Shown here in pieces: positions 15,981 through 25,278 of a stretch of 64,000 nucleotides of DNA (the stretch's first letter is position 1; every line of letters begins with the position of its first letter). Source of the DNA: Pelagerythrobacter rhizovicinus (GTDB taxonomy: Bacteria; Pseudomonadota; Alphaproteobacteria; Sphingomonadales; Sphingomonadaceae); NCBI RefSeq assembly GCF_004135625.1, contig NZ_SDPV01000002.1, positions 124,001 through 188,000 on the forward strand, given 5' to 3'. Below the pieces are notes generated by a model, which worked only from the letters and a program-made list of their open reading frames with translations, was not told the origin of the DNA and made no database searches. Position numbers and translations under genes: made by a program.

Positions 15981-16087
15981 CTGCGCTACCGCGCTTCGCG
16001 CTACTTGAGCGCGTTCTTTCTGCGCTACCGCGCTTCGCGCTACTTGAGCGCGTTCTTTCTGCGCTACCGCGCTTCGCGCTAGTGAGC
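15981..16087. repeat. 39-bp tandem repeat, 2.7 copies
   Basis: Units start at 15981, 16020 and 16059, each beginning CTGCGCTACCGCGCTTCGCG and then CTACTTGAGCGCGTTCTTT. The first two are identical as read; the third ends early at CTAGTGAGCG. Each unit contains GCGC-CGCGCTTCGCG self-complementarity. It lies 30 bases after tRNA-Thr. Confidence 0.9.
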
Positions 16088-16102
16088 GTCGCCCCAACCA
16101 TG

Positions 16103-16222
16103 CGCGAGCCCCCGCGCAGGCGGGGGTCTCAGGCTATCAGGCGGAGCGCCAGTGGCTGATGAGGTCCCAGCCGCAGTTTGTCCTGAGCGTTTGCTGCAAG
16201 CAGCCAGCCGAAGGGCGGGGAC
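16103..16222. repeat. Composite palindromic repeat before the fumC 3' end
   Basis: Contains GAGCCCCCGCGCAGGCGGGG with GGCGGAGCGCCAGTGG, as also seen at 26561-26687, and a reverse-complement copy of the GGCTGGCTGCTTGCAGCA element of 14809. It lies downstream of fumC, opposite the tRNA. Confidence 0.75.
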
Positions 16223-16234
16223 TTATTTCTGGCT

Positions 16235-17617
16235 TCAGACCATATCCTCGGGCCGCACCAGACGGTCGAAGTCTTCCGCGCTAATATCGCCGCTTTGCAG
16301 CGCCGCTTCGCGCAGGGTCAGCCCCTCCTTGTGTGCCGTCTTCGCAATAGCCGCCGCCTTGTCGTAGCCGATCGCCGGTGCCAGCGCGGTGACCAGCATC
16401 AGCGAGTTTTCCACCCCGCGGGCGATGTTCTCGCGCCGCGGCTCCAGCCCTTCCAGCAGGTGCTCGGTGAAGCTTTCCACCGCATCGGCGAGCAGGCGCA
16501 CCGAGCGCAGGAAGTTCCACGCCATCATTGGGCGGTAGGTGTTGAGCTCGAACTGCCCCTGGCTACCGGCGAAGGTCAGCGCCGCCTGGTTGCCGAAGAC
16601 CTCGATGCAGACCTGGGTCATCGCTTCGCACTGGGTCGGATTGACCTTGCCCGGCATGATCGAGCTGCCCGGCTCGTTCTCCGGCAGCGCCAGCTCGCCG
16701 AGGCCCGAGCGCGGGCCCGAGCCGAGCAGGCGAATGTCGTTCGCGATCTTGTAGAGGCTCGCCGCCACCGTGTTGAGCGCTCCGTGCGCGAAGAGCAGCG
16801 CGTCCTGTGCGGCGAGCGCTTCGAACTTGTTGGGCGCGCTGACGAACGGGAGGCCTGTGATCGCCGCGATCCGCTCCGCGACTTTCTCGGCGAAACCATC
16901 AGGCGCATTCAGCCCCGTGCCGACCGCCGTGCCGCCCTGCGCCAGCTCGTGGAGACCGGGCAGTGCCGCCTCGATCCGCGCAATCCCGTTTGCGACCTGT
17001 GCCGCATATCCGGAGAACTCCTGCCCCAGCGTCAACGGAGTCGCGTCCTGCGTGTGCGTGCGTCCGATCTTGACGATATCCGCCCAGCCCTTCGCCTTGG
17101 CGCCGAGATCGGCCTGCATGGCCTTGAGCGCGGGCAGGAGCGTCCGCACGACCTCGCCCGCCGCGGCGATGTGGATCGCGCTGGGGAAGGTATCGTTGGA
17201 CGACTGGCTCTTGTTGACGTGATCGTTCGGATGGACCGGCGTCTTCGATCCGACCTCTCCGCCGAGCATCTGGATCGCGCGGTTGGCGATCACCTCGTTG
17301 GCGTTCATGTTCGACTGGGTGCCCGATCCGGTCTGCCACACGACCAGCGGAAACTGGTCGTCGAGCTTGCCCTCGATCACTTCCTGCGCCGCCGCGACGA
17401 TCGAATCGGCGAGCTCCGGCTCGAGAATGCCGAGATCGCGGTTCGCCTCCGCCGCGGCGCGCTTGATGGTGCCCAGCGCGCGGATCAGCGGGAGCGGCAG
17501 GCGCTCGCCGCCGATGCGGAAATTCTGCAAGGAGCGCTGCGTCTGCGCCCCCCAGAGGGCATCGGCCGGCACCTCGACCGGGCCCATGGTGTCGGTTTCG
17601 GTGCGCGTCTCGCTCAT
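16235..17617 (-). CDS. fumC: Fumarate hydratase, class II
   Basis: Interconverts fumarate and malate in the TCA cycle as an iron-independent homotetramer. 460 residues from the ATG at 17617. Class II/aspartase superfamily motifs are present: [17 protein letters not shown] near 101-117, the [14 protein letters not shown] region near 132-145, [20 protein letters not shown] near 185-204 and the fingerprint [11 protein letters not shown] near 320. The open frame continues upstream through the queF gene in another phase; that extension is not coding here. The ATG overlaps the queF stop. Confidence 0.97.
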   Translation of the reverse strand: MSETRTETDTMGPVEVPADALWGAQTQRSLQNFRIGGERLPLPLIRALGTIKRAAAEANRDLGILEPELADSIVAAAQEVIEGKLDDQFPLVVWQTGSGTQSNMNANEVIANRAIQMLGGEVGSKTPVHPNDHVNKSQSSNDTFPSAIHIAAAGEVVRTLLPALKAMQADLGAKAKGWADIVKIGRTHTQDATPLTLGQEFSGYAAQVANGIARIEAALPGLHELAQGGTAVGTGLNAPDGFAEKVAERIAAITGLPFVSAPNKFEALAAQDALLFAHGALNTVAASLYKIANDIRLLGSGPRSGLGELALPENEPGSSIMPGKVNPTQCEAMTQVCIEVFGNQAALTFAGSQGQFELNTYRPMMAWNFLRSVRLLADAVESFTEHLLEGLEPRRENIARGVENSLMLVTALAPAIGYDKAAAIAKTAHKEGLTLREAALQSGDISAEDFDRLVRPEDMV

Positions 17618-18072
17618 CCTCGCCCCCGATAGCTGGCGACGCCCTGATCGGGAACCCACAGCCCCTCGGGCGGCGCGCCGCTTTGCCAGAAAACGTCGAT
17701 CGGAATGCCGCCGCGCGGATACCAGTAGCCGCCGATGCGCAGCCAGCGCGGCTTCATCTCGGCCGCGAGCCGCTGCCCGATGCCGACCGTCACGTCCTCG
17801 TGAAAACCGCAGTGGTTGCGGAAACTGCCGAGGAACAGCTTGAGGCTCTTCGATTCGACGATCGTTTCGCCCGGCGCATAGTCGATCACGAGATGGGCAA
17901 AATCGGGCTGGCCGGTTACCGGGCATAGCGAGGTGAATTCCGGCGCCGCGAAACGCACCAGATACAGCGTGCCTTCGCGCGGGTTGGGGACATAGTCGAG
18001 CCGCGCCTCTTCCGGCGAGGCGGGCAGGCTGCTCGCCTGGCCGAGATGCGTGGTCTGCGGTGTGTCGCTCAT
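17614..18072 (-). CDS. queF: NADPH-dependent 7-cyano-7-deazaguanine reductase
   Basis: Reduces preQ0 to preQ1 in queuosine tRNA modification. The short, unimodular type: 152 residues from the ATG at 18072 (a start nine bases earlier is possible). The nucleophile Cys lies in [13 protein letters not shown] (C50), with the partner Asp at D57, and the family motif ESKSLK is at 73-78. HCGFHEDV near 88-95 supplies the substrate-binding His/Glu. Its stop overlaps the fumC start, an unrelated pairing. Confidence 0.95.
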   Translation of the reverse strand: MSDTPQTTHLGQASSLPASPEEARLDYVPNPREGTLYLVRFAAPEFTSLCPVTGQPDFAHLVIDYAPGETIVESKSLKLFLGSFRNHCGFHEDVTVGIGQRLAAEMKPRWLRIGGYWYPRGGIPIDVFWQSGAPPEGLWVPDQGVASYRGRG

Positions 18073-18180
18073 AAGCCGCATGTGGTCTCATCGCGTCACC
18101 GGCACAAGCCCGCGGGTTTGCCGTTTGCGATTCACAGCCTATTCAGCGCGACCCGGGACTCGGGAACACCTTCGGGATTT

Positions 18181-19356
18181 ATGGACATTCGCACTTCAGT
18201 TTCGGCCGCCGTTCTGGCCCTGGCTCTCACCACACCGTCGCTCGCGCAGCAGACGGGGTCGGCGCGCGACTTCCGGTTGCCGCCCGATCCGGACGCGACG
18301 CCGACGCCGGAAGTTCAGGGTCCGGTCGATCCGGAAGCGGCGGTGCGGACGACCCCGCGGGTGATCCCGACCGATACGCCCACCACGAGCACACCGACAC
18401 CGACGCCCACGCCGACGCTGACCCTGCCCGCCTCGCGCCCGGCGCCGACCCCGCCCACGCCGGCCGAGACGCCGCGGCCGCAACCGCAGGTGCAACGGGA
18501 GCCGGAGGCCGCGCCGACCGCCACCCCGTCGCCAACGCCGTCGCCGGCAGCGGACGAGCCGGCACCGCAACCGACCGAATTCGCGCCCTCGATTCCGCCC
18601 GCGGCCTCCGTTCCCCCGGCGGCGACTGCCCAGCCGCCGGAAAGCGGCAGTTCGATCATGATCTGGCTCGCGGCGCTGATCGCGGCGCTCGGCATCGCCG
18701 GCGGGGCGTTCTGGTATCTCCGGCGCAGAGAGGCATTGGCGCCCGTACCGGTCATCGAGCCGCCGCTCGTGCGCCGCGAGACCCCGCCGCCCCAGCCCGA
18801 CAGGCCAGCACCGCCGCCGGCCCCGGCCGGAACCGCCGCCCGCCCCGCGCCTCCCCCGCCGCTGCCCGGAAAGACGCTGGCCGCCCCGGTCACGCTCCAT
18901 GCGCTGCCCGTCCGGCTGAGCAAGAGCATGATGAATGCGACCTTCGCGTTCCGGCTCGTGCTCGAGAACCAGGGCGCGGAACGGTGGGAAGGCGTTTCGA
19001 TCGAGGCCGATCTCGTTACCGCGCACGGGGCGGTGCCGATCGGCGAACAGGTCGCCGATCCCGCCACCGCGCTCGCACCGCTGGGCACACTCGACGCGCT
19101 CGAGCCGGGGGATACCCGGGAGCTCGCCCACGAGGTGCGGCTGCCGCTGGGCCAGGTCCGCGCGATCCCGCAGGGCCGCGCCGCGGTCTACGTCCCGCTG
19201 CTGCGCGTTCGCCTGACGGCCAAGGGCAGGCAGCCGATCGCGCGCACGTTCCTGATCGGCCAGCTTCCCGACCGCCAGGGCGGCCGGCTGCGGCCCTTCC
19301 GGCTCGACGAAATGCCGCAAAGCTACAACGCGATCGGGCTGCGGCCGCTCGACTGA
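18181..19356 (+). CDS. Secreted, membrane-anchored Pro/Thr-rich protein of unknown function
   Basis: 391 residues. A signal peptide (1-23, ending SLAQQ) leads to a low-complexity segment about 38-155 rich in Thr-Pro pairs, including a TPTPTPTPT run near 71-79. One membrane helix (about 160-180, MIWLAALIAALGIAGGAFWY) is followed by RRR, then another Pro-rich stretch (188-240) and a folded C-terminal domain of about 140 residues (VRLSKSMMNATFAFRLVLEN...). The layout suggests an extended periplasmic part and a cytoplasmic domain. No function is recognised. It heads the plus-strand series leading to the sulfur genes, with a 41-bp gap to the sulfurtransferase. Confidence 0.7.
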   Translation: MDIRTSVSAAVLALALTTPSLAQQTGSARDFRLPPDPDATPTPEVQGPVDPEAAVRTTPRVIPTDTPTTSTPTPTPTPTLTLPASRPAPTPPTPAETPRPQPQVQREPEAAPTATPSPTPSPAADEPAPQPTEFAPSIPPAASVPPAATAQPPESGSSIMIWLAALIAALGIAGGAFWYLRRREALAPVPVIEPPLVRRETPPPQPDRPAPPPAPAGTAARPAPPPPLPGKTLAAPVTLHALPVRLSKSMMNATFAFRLVLENQGAERWEGVSIEADLVTAHGAVPIGEQVADPATALAPLGTLDALEPGDTRELAHEVRLPLGQVRAIPQGRAAVYVPLLRVRLTAKGRQPIARTFLIGQLPDRQGGRLRPFRLDEMPQSYNAIGLRPLD

Positions 19357-19397
19357 CCCCCCTCGACGCAGCCCACCGCCGCCGCTACCCCTGCGGC

Positions 19398-20243
19398 ATG
19401 GACATGCTCGTCTCGACCGCCTGGCTAGCGGACAATCTCGGCACCGTCACCGTGCTCGACGCCACCAAGCACTTGCCGAGCGCCGGGCGCGATGCGGCGG
19501 CCGAATTCGTCGAAGGCCATATCCCGGGCGCGCGCTTTCTCGACCTCGCCACGCTGAACGACGACGCCTCGCCGATCGTGGCAGCCCTGCCGACGGCGGA
19601 GCAGTTCGCCCTGCGCCTCGCCGCACTGGGGGTAAAACCCGGCAGCCGCATCGTGCTCTACGACGACAGCGCGCCGCGCACCGCCGCCCGCGCATGGTTC
19701 ATCTTCCGCATGTTCGGCTGGCAGGACGTGGCTCTGCTCGACGGCCGGCTCGGCAAGTGGCGCGCCGAGGGGCGCCCGCTGGAGACGGGCGTCAGCAACC
19801 CGGTCCCCGTCGCGCCCGGCACCTACACCGCCGACCTGCACCGCGCGCGCGACAAGGCCGCGGTCCTCGCCAACATCGATAGCGGGGCCGAGCAGGTGGT
19901 CGATGCGCGCGACGCCGGCCGCTTCACCGGCGCCGACAAGGACACGATCCACAACCTGCCCGGCGGCCATATCCCCGGCGCCCGTAACCTCGACTTCCGC
20001 ATGGTGCTGAACGAGGACGGCAGCTTCAAGCAGGGGGACGAATTGCGCGCCGCGTTCGCGGAAGCGGGCATCGACCTCTCGCGGCCCGTGGTCACGAGCT
20101 GCGGTAGCGGAGTGACCGCGTCGGTCCTGCTGTTCGCGATGGCGCTGCTCGGCAAGGAGGAGGATACGGCGCTCTACGACGGGAGCTGGAGCGAATGGGG
20201 CGCCGACCCCGCCACCCCCAAGGAAATGGGGCCGACCCGGTGA
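19398..20243 (+). CDS. sseA: 3-mercaptopyruvate/thiosulfate sulfurtransferase
   Basis: 281 residues with two rhodanese domains. Domain 1 (about 1-145) has the typical GHIPGARFLDL and lacks an active Cys. Domain 2 (about 155-281) has GGHIPGARNLDF and the active loop CGSGVTAS with Cys235. The CGSGVTA loop is the one usually assigned to mercaptopyruvate sulfurtransferases. It transfers sulfane sulfur to thiol or cyanide acceptors. Its TGA overlaps the GTG of the next gene (GTGA), suggesting coupled expression with a C-S lyase-type enzyme. Confidence 0.92.
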   Translation: MDMLVSTAWLADNLGTVTVLDATKHLPSAGRDAAAEFVEGHIPGARFLDLATLNDDASPIVAALPTAEQFALRLAALGVKPGSRIVLYDDSAPRTAARAWFIFRMFGWQDVALLDGRLGKWRAEGRPLETGVSNPVPVAPGTYTADLHRARDKAAVLANIDSGAEQVVDARDAGRFTGADKDTIHNLPGGHIPGARNLDFRMVLNEDGSFKQGDELRAAFAEAGIDLSRPVVTSCGSGVTASVLLFAMALLGKEEDTALYDGSWSEWGADPATPKEMGPTR

Positions 20244-21448
20244 GCGCTTCGGACGAGAGCCACCGAGTGAATACCCGTCTGGTCGGCGCGGGCCGGCGCG
20301 AGGAATGGACCGGACCGGTGGTCAATCCCCCGGTCTGGCGCGCGAGCACGCACCTCTACCCCGACACCGCCGCGCTCAGGGAGGGCGGCAAGCACAACGC
20401 GGATGGCCGGTTCTTCTATGGCCGCCGCGGTGCGCCGACGCAGTGGGCGCTGGCCGAAGCGCTGACCGAGTTGGAGCGCGGCGCGGCGGGCACCGTGCTC
20501 TACCCGAGCGGCGTCGCGGCCATCGCCGGCGCGCTGATGGCCGTGCTGCGTCCGGGCGACGTGCTGCTGGTGACCGACAATGCCTACGAGCCGAGCCGGA
20601 TCATGGCGAACGGGCTGCTCAAGCGCTTCGGCATCGAGAGCCGCTTCTTCGACCCGCTCGACATCGACGGGTTCGCGGACCGGTTCTGCGACCGCACTCG
20701 CGCGGTCCTGCTCGAAAGCCCGGGCAGCTTGACGATGGAGGTATGCGACGTGCCCGCCCTCGCCGCCATCGCGCGCGAGAAAGGGGCGATCAGCCTGATC
20801 GACAACACCTGGGCCTCGGCGCTCGGCTTCCCGGCGCTCGAACGCGGCTGCGACATCGCGATCATGAGCCTGACCAAGCACGTCGGCGGCCACTCCGATC
20901 TGATGATGGGCTCTGCAAGCGCAGGGGAGCGCTGGTACCGCGCCCTGCGTCAAACCGGACAGGCGCTCGGACACGTAGTCTCGCCCGACGATGCCTCCCT
21001 CGCCTTGCGCGGTCTGCGCACGATGGGCGTGCGGCTGGAAAAATCGGCCGAGAGCGCGCTCGCGATCGCCCGCTGGCTGGCGGACCGCGAGGAGGTGGCG
21101 CAGGTTCTCTGCCCGATGCTGCCGGGCACGCCGGGACACGAACTCTGGCAGCGCGACTTCACCGGCGGCTGCGGCCTGTTCAGCTTCATCCTGAAGGGCC
21201 GGGACGCCGCCGCCAGCGCGCGCTTCGTCGACGCGCTCACCTGGTTCGGCATCGGCTTCAGCTGGGGCGGCTTCGAGAGCCTTGCCCTGCCCATCGATCC
21301 CTCTTCCATCCGCACGGACAGCTCGTGGCCTCCTGCTGCCTGGGACACCGAGGATCGCTGGGGCATACGCCTTTCGATCGGGCTCGAGGACCCGCAAGAC
21401 CTGATCCGCGATCTCGAACGCGGATTCGCCGCAATGGAGCGAGAATGA
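20240..21448 (+). CDS. metC: Cystathionine beta-lyase (Cys/Met metabolism PLP enzyme)
   Basis: 402 residues from a GTG overlapping the previous stop. The PLP lysine is K213 in SLTKHVGGHSD. Other MetC-type landmarks are FFYGRRGAPTQWALAEAL near 50-67, the cofactor loop YPSGVAAIAGAL near 88-99 and the late SWGGFESLALP near 343-353, as in proteobacterial MetC. It probably cleaves cystathionine to homocysteine, ammonia and pyruvate. Cystathionine gamma-synthase or a general C-S lyase are alternatives within the family. The ATG of the channel gene overlaps its stop. Confidence 0.9.
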   Translation: MSASDESHRVNTRLVGAGRREEWTGPVVNPPVWRASTHLYPDTAALREGGKHNADGRFFYGRRGAPTQWALAEALTELERGAAGTVLYPSGVAAIAGALMAVLRPGDVLLVTDNAYEPSRIMANGLLKRFGIESRFFDPLDIDGFADRFCDRTRAVLLESPGSLTMEVCDVPALAAIAREKGAISLIDNTWASALGFPALERGCDIAIMSLTKHVGGHSDLMMGSASAGERWYRALRQTGQALGHVVSPDDASLALRGLRTMGVRLEKSAESALAIARWLADREEVAQVLCPMLPGTPGHELWQRDFTGGCGLFSFILKGRDAAASARFVDALTWFGIGFSWGGFESLALPIDPSSIRTDSSWPPAAWDTEDRWGIRLSIGLEDPQDLIRDLERGFAAMERE

Positions 21449-22494
21449 GCACCCCGACCGCCGCCACAGCCACGCCGACAGCCACGCCCGTTCCCGCCGC
21501 TTCGCCCACCACGATTCCCTCGGAAGTCGACGCAGTGGTGGGTGCCGAGTCGCTGAAGGATGCGGTCGCGGAGCAGAGCCTGACGATCGGCGGTGCGATC
21601 GAGTGGCTCGATGCGATGGGCGTCACCATAGGCGACACGCGCATATCGCTGTGGAGCGTGCTGGTCGTGCTGCTGGTGATCCTTGCGGTCTACCTGATGG
21701 CGCGCATCGGCGTGTGGATCGCGCGCAACGCGATCCACCGGATGACGCGCCTCGATGCCACTCAGCGGCTGCTGGCCGAGAAGATCGTGTCGATCGTGAT
21801 CTGGGCGGTGATGATCCTCATCGGCATCGACATTCTCGGCATAGATCTCACCGCGCTGGCGGTGTTCTCGGGCGCGTTCGGCCTTGCCATCGGCTTCGGT
21901 CTGCAGAAGACCTTCGGCAACCTGATCGCGGGCATCATCCTGCTCACCGACCGCTCGATCAAGCCGGGCGACGTGATCGCGGTCAGCGATGCAGCGGGCA
22001 ACGAGAGTTTCGGCCAGATACGCAGAATCGGCATTCGCGCGATCTCGATCATCACCCGCGATCGCAAGGAGTACCTGATCCCGAACGAGAATCTGATGGT
22101 TAATCAGGTTGAAAATTGGTCATACAGCTCGCGCGACGTGCGGGTGAAGGCGCCGGTCGGCGTCTCCTACGGGAGCGATCTCGATCTGGTCGAGCGACTG
22201 CTGCTAGAGGCCACCGTTGGCACGCCCCGGGTCCTCGAAAAGCCCGAGCCTGCGGTGCGGCTGATGGGCTTCGGCGACAACTCGGTCGACTTCGAAATCC
22301 GATTCTGGATCAGCGATCCCGAGGAGGGCGTCAACAACGTGCGCTCCGACGTGTTCAAGAACGTCTGGCGCGCCTTCCAGAAACATGGCGTGGAAATCCC
22401 GTTCCCGCAGCGCGATCTCAACCTGAAAAACAGCGAGCAATTCGAGCAGCTCGTTGCCGCGATTTCCCAGCGGCAGGGCAAGAGCGAAAGCTAG
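21445..22494 (+). CDS. MscS-family mechanosensitive channel
   Basis: 349 residues. A Thr/Ala/Pro-rich N-terminus (1-25) precedes TM1 about 68-88, TM2 about 114-134 and the pore helix TM3 with FSGAFGLAIGFGLQKTFGNL at 141-160, the Gly/Ala-rich MscS signature. The beta domain follows (IKPGDVIAV, near 172), then a cytoplasmic alpha/beta vestibule to the end. It relieves turgor on osmotic downshock in characterised relatives. Its position inside a sulfur gene series, with an ATGA overlap to metC, looks incidental. Confidence 0.92.
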   Translation: MSTPTAATATPTATPVPAASPTTIPSEVDAVVGAESLKDAVAEQSLTIGGAIEWLDAMGVTIGDTRISLWSVLVVLLVILAVYLMARIGVWIARNAIHRMTRLDATQRLLAEKIVSIVIWAVMILIGIDILGIDLTALAVFSGAFGLAIGFGLQKTFGNLIAGIILLTDRSIKPGDVIAVSDAAGNESFGQIRRIGIRAISIITRDRKEYLIPNENLMVNQVENWSYSSRDVRVKAPVGVSYGSDLDLVERLLLEATVGTPRVLEKPEPAVRLMGFGDNSVDFEIRFWISDPEEGVNNVRSDVFKNVWRAFQKHGVEIPFPQRDLNLKNSEQFEQLVAAISQRQGKSES

Positions 22495-22496
22495 GC

Positions 22497-22523
22497 TTGC
22501 GGTGCGCCTACCGGCGCTATCAA
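22497..22523 (+). promoter_or_regulatory. Weak candidate promoter for the cobA-cysH operon
   Basis: In the 98-bp gap after mscS, TTGCGG and TATCAA are spaced by 15 bp. The spacing is short and the match modest. The gap is the only place in 21445-26552 where a new transcript could start without overlapping genes. Confidence 0.3.
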
Positions 22524-22592
22524 AACCGATCCTTGCCGATCTGACATCCATTCTCGTTGGCGCCTGCGCGTGCCTCCGCGCATCTTGCATCC

Positions 22593-23351
22593 ATGGAGAA
22601 TGTCGGAACCGTCTATCTGGTCGGCGCAGGGCCCGGCGACCCTGACCTGCTGACGCTGCGCGCCGCCCGGCTGCTGGCGCGCGCGGAGCTCGTCGTGCAC
22701 GACGGGCTGATCGATCCCGCCGTCCTGACGCTCGTGCCCCGCGATGCCGAGCTGATCTCGGTCGCGAAGCGGCGCGCGCGCCACACTCTGCCGCAGGAAG
22801 ACATCTGCGCCCTGCTGGTGCGCGAGGCGCTCGCCGGGCGCGATGTCGTGCGGCTGAAGGGCGGCGATCCGTTCATCTTCGGCCGCGGCGGCGAGGAGGC
22901 CGAGGCCTGCCGCGCAGCCGGCGTGCCGGTCCAGGTCGTGCCGGGCATCAGCGCCGCCAACGGTGCGGCGGCCGCCGCACAGATCGCCCTCACCCATCGC
23001 GACGCCGCGAGCGTGGTCAGCTTCGTCGCCGGCCAGTGCAAGGGACTGTCCGATCAGGATTGGGCCGGCCTCGCCGGCAAGGGCCGCACGCTGGTGATCT
23101 ACATGGGCGTGAAGACCGCGCCGCAGATCGCCGAAAAGCTCATGGCCGACGGCCTCGCGCCGGACATGCCGCTGGCGGTGATCGAGAGCGCGTGCCGCGC
23201 GGACATGCGCGTGCTGCGCGGGCCGCTCGCCGGCCTGCCCGAACTCGTCGAGCGCGAACGGGTCAAGAGCCCGGCGCTCATCGTCATCGGCGAAGTCACC
23301 GCGCGCGGGGACGCGGCGCTCGCCCGGATCGCGCTGGAGGCGCAGGCATGA
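22593..23351 (+). CDS. cobA: Uroporphyrinogen-III C-methyltransferase
   Basis: Adds two SAM methyl groups to uroporphyrinogen III giving precorrin-2, the siroheme precursor. 252 residues, the size of a stand-alone SUMT. The SAM loop VGAGPGDPDLLTLRA at 10-24 is intact, KGGDPFIFGRGGEE lies near 90-103 and the VVPGISAANGAAAAAQI segment near 117-133. It starts the sulfate-assimilation operon, matching the need of sulfite reductase for siroheme; the dehydrogenase/ferrochelatase partner is at 1134. It overlaps DUF2849 by 4 bp. Confidence 0.95.
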   Translation: MENVGTVYLVGAGPGDPDLLTLRAARLLARAELVVHDGLIDPAVLTLVPRDAELISVAKRRARHTLPQEDICALLVREALAGRDVVRLKGGDPFIFGRGGEEAEACRAAGVPVQVVPGISAANGAAAAAQIALTHRDAASVVSFVAGQCKGLSDQDWAGLAGKGRTLVIYMGVKTAPQIAEKLMADGLAPDMPLAVIESACRADMRVLRGPLAGLPELVERERVKSPALIVIGEVTARGDAALARIALEAQA

Positions 23352-23644
23352 AGATTCTTACCGGCAACGACCTCAAGACCGGACAGGTGGTCTGGTGGGA
23401 CGGCCAGGGCTGGTCGCTACACGTCGAGGACGCGGTGGACGCGGGCGACAAGGCCGACGCGATCATCGCGCGCGAGGAAGCCGAGTGCCGGGTGAACGGC
23501 GCTTATGCGATCGACGGCGAGAAGACCGTCGATGGCGTGCGCCCCGCGCATATCAAGGACCGTATCCGTGCGCTCGGCCCGACCGTGCGCCCCGACCTGA
23601 CTCTCAAACCGGCTGACCCGAGCGCCGGCAACTGGGTGATCTGA
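23348..23644 (+). CDS. DUF2849 domain protein
   Basis: 98 residues, soluble. Conserved-looking features are an N-terminal ILTGNDLKTGQVVWWDG and a C-terminal region rich in charged residues ending VRPDLTLKP. Members are repeatedly found between cobA and sulfite reductase in alphaproteobacteria, but no activity is known to me. ATGA-type overlap with cobA and a one-base overlap with cysI suggest stoichiometric coupling. A small accessory or electron-transfer-related role for the reductase is inference. Confidence 0.85.
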   Translation: MKILTGNDLKTGQVVWWDGQGWSLHVEDAVDAGDKADAIIAREEAECRVNGAYAIDGEKTVDGVRPAHIKDRIRALGPTVRPDLTLKPADPSAGNWVI

Positions 23645-25278
23645 TGTACAAGTACGACCAATACGACCAGGCGATGGTCAGTGCGCGGGTGGCGGACTTC
23701 CGCGACCAGACGCGCCGCCGCCTCGAAGGCAAGATGACGGACGACCAGTTCAAGCCGCTGCGGCTGAAGAACGGTCTCTACCTCCAGCTCCATGCCTACA
23801 TGCTGCGCGTGGCGATCCCCTATGGGACGCTGAACTCGCGGCAGATGCGCAAGCTCGCGCATATCGCGCGGACCTACGACCGGGGCTACGGCCATTTCAC
23901 CACCCGGCAGAACATCCAGTACAACTGGATCAAGCTGGAGGACGCGCCCGATATTCTCGCCGAGCTGGCGACGGTCGAGATGCACGCCATCCAGACCAGC
24001 GGCGAGAGCATCCGCAACATCTCCGCCGACCAGTATGCCGGCGCCGCGGCCGACGAGATCATCGATCCCCGCCCGTGGGCCGAGATGATCCGGCAGATGA
24101 CGACGTTCATGCCGGAATTCAGCTACCTGCCGCGCAAGTTCAAGATCGCCGTGATCGCCGCGGAGACGGACCGCGCGGCGCTGCGTTGGCACGACTGCGC
24201 GCTGCGGATCGTGCGGAACGAGGCGGGCAAGATCGGGTTCGAGGTCTTCGCCGGGGGCGGCATGGGCCGCACGCCGTTCATCGCCTACAAGATCCGCGAC
24301 TTCCTGCCGACCGGTCAGATCCTCTCCTACCTCCAGGCGATCCTGCGCGTGTGGAACCGCAATGCGCGGCGCGACAACATCCACAAGCAGCGGATGAAGA
24401 TCCTCGTCCACGAATTGGGCGAGGACGAGTTCCGGCGCCAGGTCGAGGAAGAGTTCCAGCATTTCCTCGCGCTGGGCGAGGACTTTCCGCAAGCCGAGTA
24501 CGACCGCATCGCCGCCTACTTCGCGCCCCCGCCGTTCGAGACGGGTCTCAGCGAGGAGATCGACCGCTCGGATCCGGACTTCGCGCTGTGGGTCGACCAG
24601 CAGGTCGCCGCACACAAGGCGCCGGGCTATGCGATCGTCAACATCAGCCTCAAGCCGATCGGTCAGATCCCCGGCGATATTTCCGCCGAGCAGATGGAAC
24701 TCGTGGCCGATCTCGCCGAACGCTACAGCTTCGACGAGCTACGGGCGACGCATGCGCAGAACCTCGTCCTGCCGCATGTCCGCAAGGAGGATCTCCATGC
24801 CGTCTGGACCGCCCTCCACGAAGCCGGTCTCGGCGAGGCGAACCTCGATCTGGTGACCGACATCATCGCCTGCCCGGGGCTCGACTACTGCTCGCTCGCG
24901 AACGCGCGTTCGATCCCGGTGGCGCAGAAGATCGCCGAACGCTTCGCGGACGCCGAGCGCCAGAAGGATCTCGGCGAGCTCAAGATCAAGATCAGCGGCT
25001 GCATTAATGCCTGCGGGCACCACCACGCGGGCCACATCGGCATCCTCGGCGTCGATCGGAAAGGCACGGAGAACTATCAGCTCCTGCTCGGTGGATCGGG
25101 CGACGAGGAGACGAGCCAGGCCAAGATCACCGGCCCCGGCTTCGATGAGGCCGGGATCGTCGACGCGGTCGAACGCGCGGTTGAGCGCTACCGCGAGATT
25201 CGCGAGCCGGGCGAGCGGTTCCTCGACACCTACCGCCGCGTCGGAATGGATGGATTCAAGGAGGCAATCTATGGCTGA
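23644..25278 (+). CDS. cysI: Sulfite (or nitrite) reductase, siroheme/4Fe-4S hemoprotein
   Basis: 544 residues with two tandem ferredoxin-like half domains plus two siroheme/4Fe-4S domains. FTTRQNIQYNWI near 85-96 is a substrate/siroheme-contact motif of this family. The cluster ligands are C410 and C416 (CPGLDYC) and C453 and C457 (CINAC). It reduces sulfite to sulfide with six electrons. The operon (cobA, DUF2849, DUF934, cysH) argues for sulfite rather than nitrite. No CysJ flavoprotein subunit is present nearby, so it is probably ferredoxin-linked; that is inference. Confidence 0.93.
   Translation: MYKYDQYDQAMVSARVADFRDQTRRRLEGKMTDDQFKPLRLKNGLYLQLHAYMLRVAIPYGTLNSRQMRKLAHIARTYDRGYGHFTTRQNIQYNWIKLEDAPDILAELATVEMHAIQTSGESIRNISADQYAGAAADEIIDPRPWAEMIRQMTTFMPEFSYLPRKFKIAVIAAETDRAALRWHDCALRIVRNEAGKIGFEVFAGGGMGRTPFIAYKIRDFLPTGQILSYLQAILRVWNRNARRDNIHKQRMKILVHELGEDEFRRQVEEEFQHFLALGEDFPQAEYDRIAAYFAPPPFETGLSEEIDRSDPDFALWVDQQVAAHKAPGYAIVNISLKPIGQIPGDISAEQMELVADLAERYSFDELRATHAQNLVLPHVRKEDLHAVWTALHEAGLGEANLDLVTDIIACPGLDYCSLANARSIPVAQKIAERFADAERQKDLGELKIKISGCINACGHHHAGHIGILGVDRKGTENYQLLLGGSGDEETSQAKITGPGFDEAGIVDAVERAVERYREIREPGERFLDTYRRVGMDGFKEAIYG

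Noticed and set aside
17618-18091. N-terminal extension of the fumC frame
   Set aside because: It reads the queF region out of frame; FumC homology begins at the ATG at 17617.
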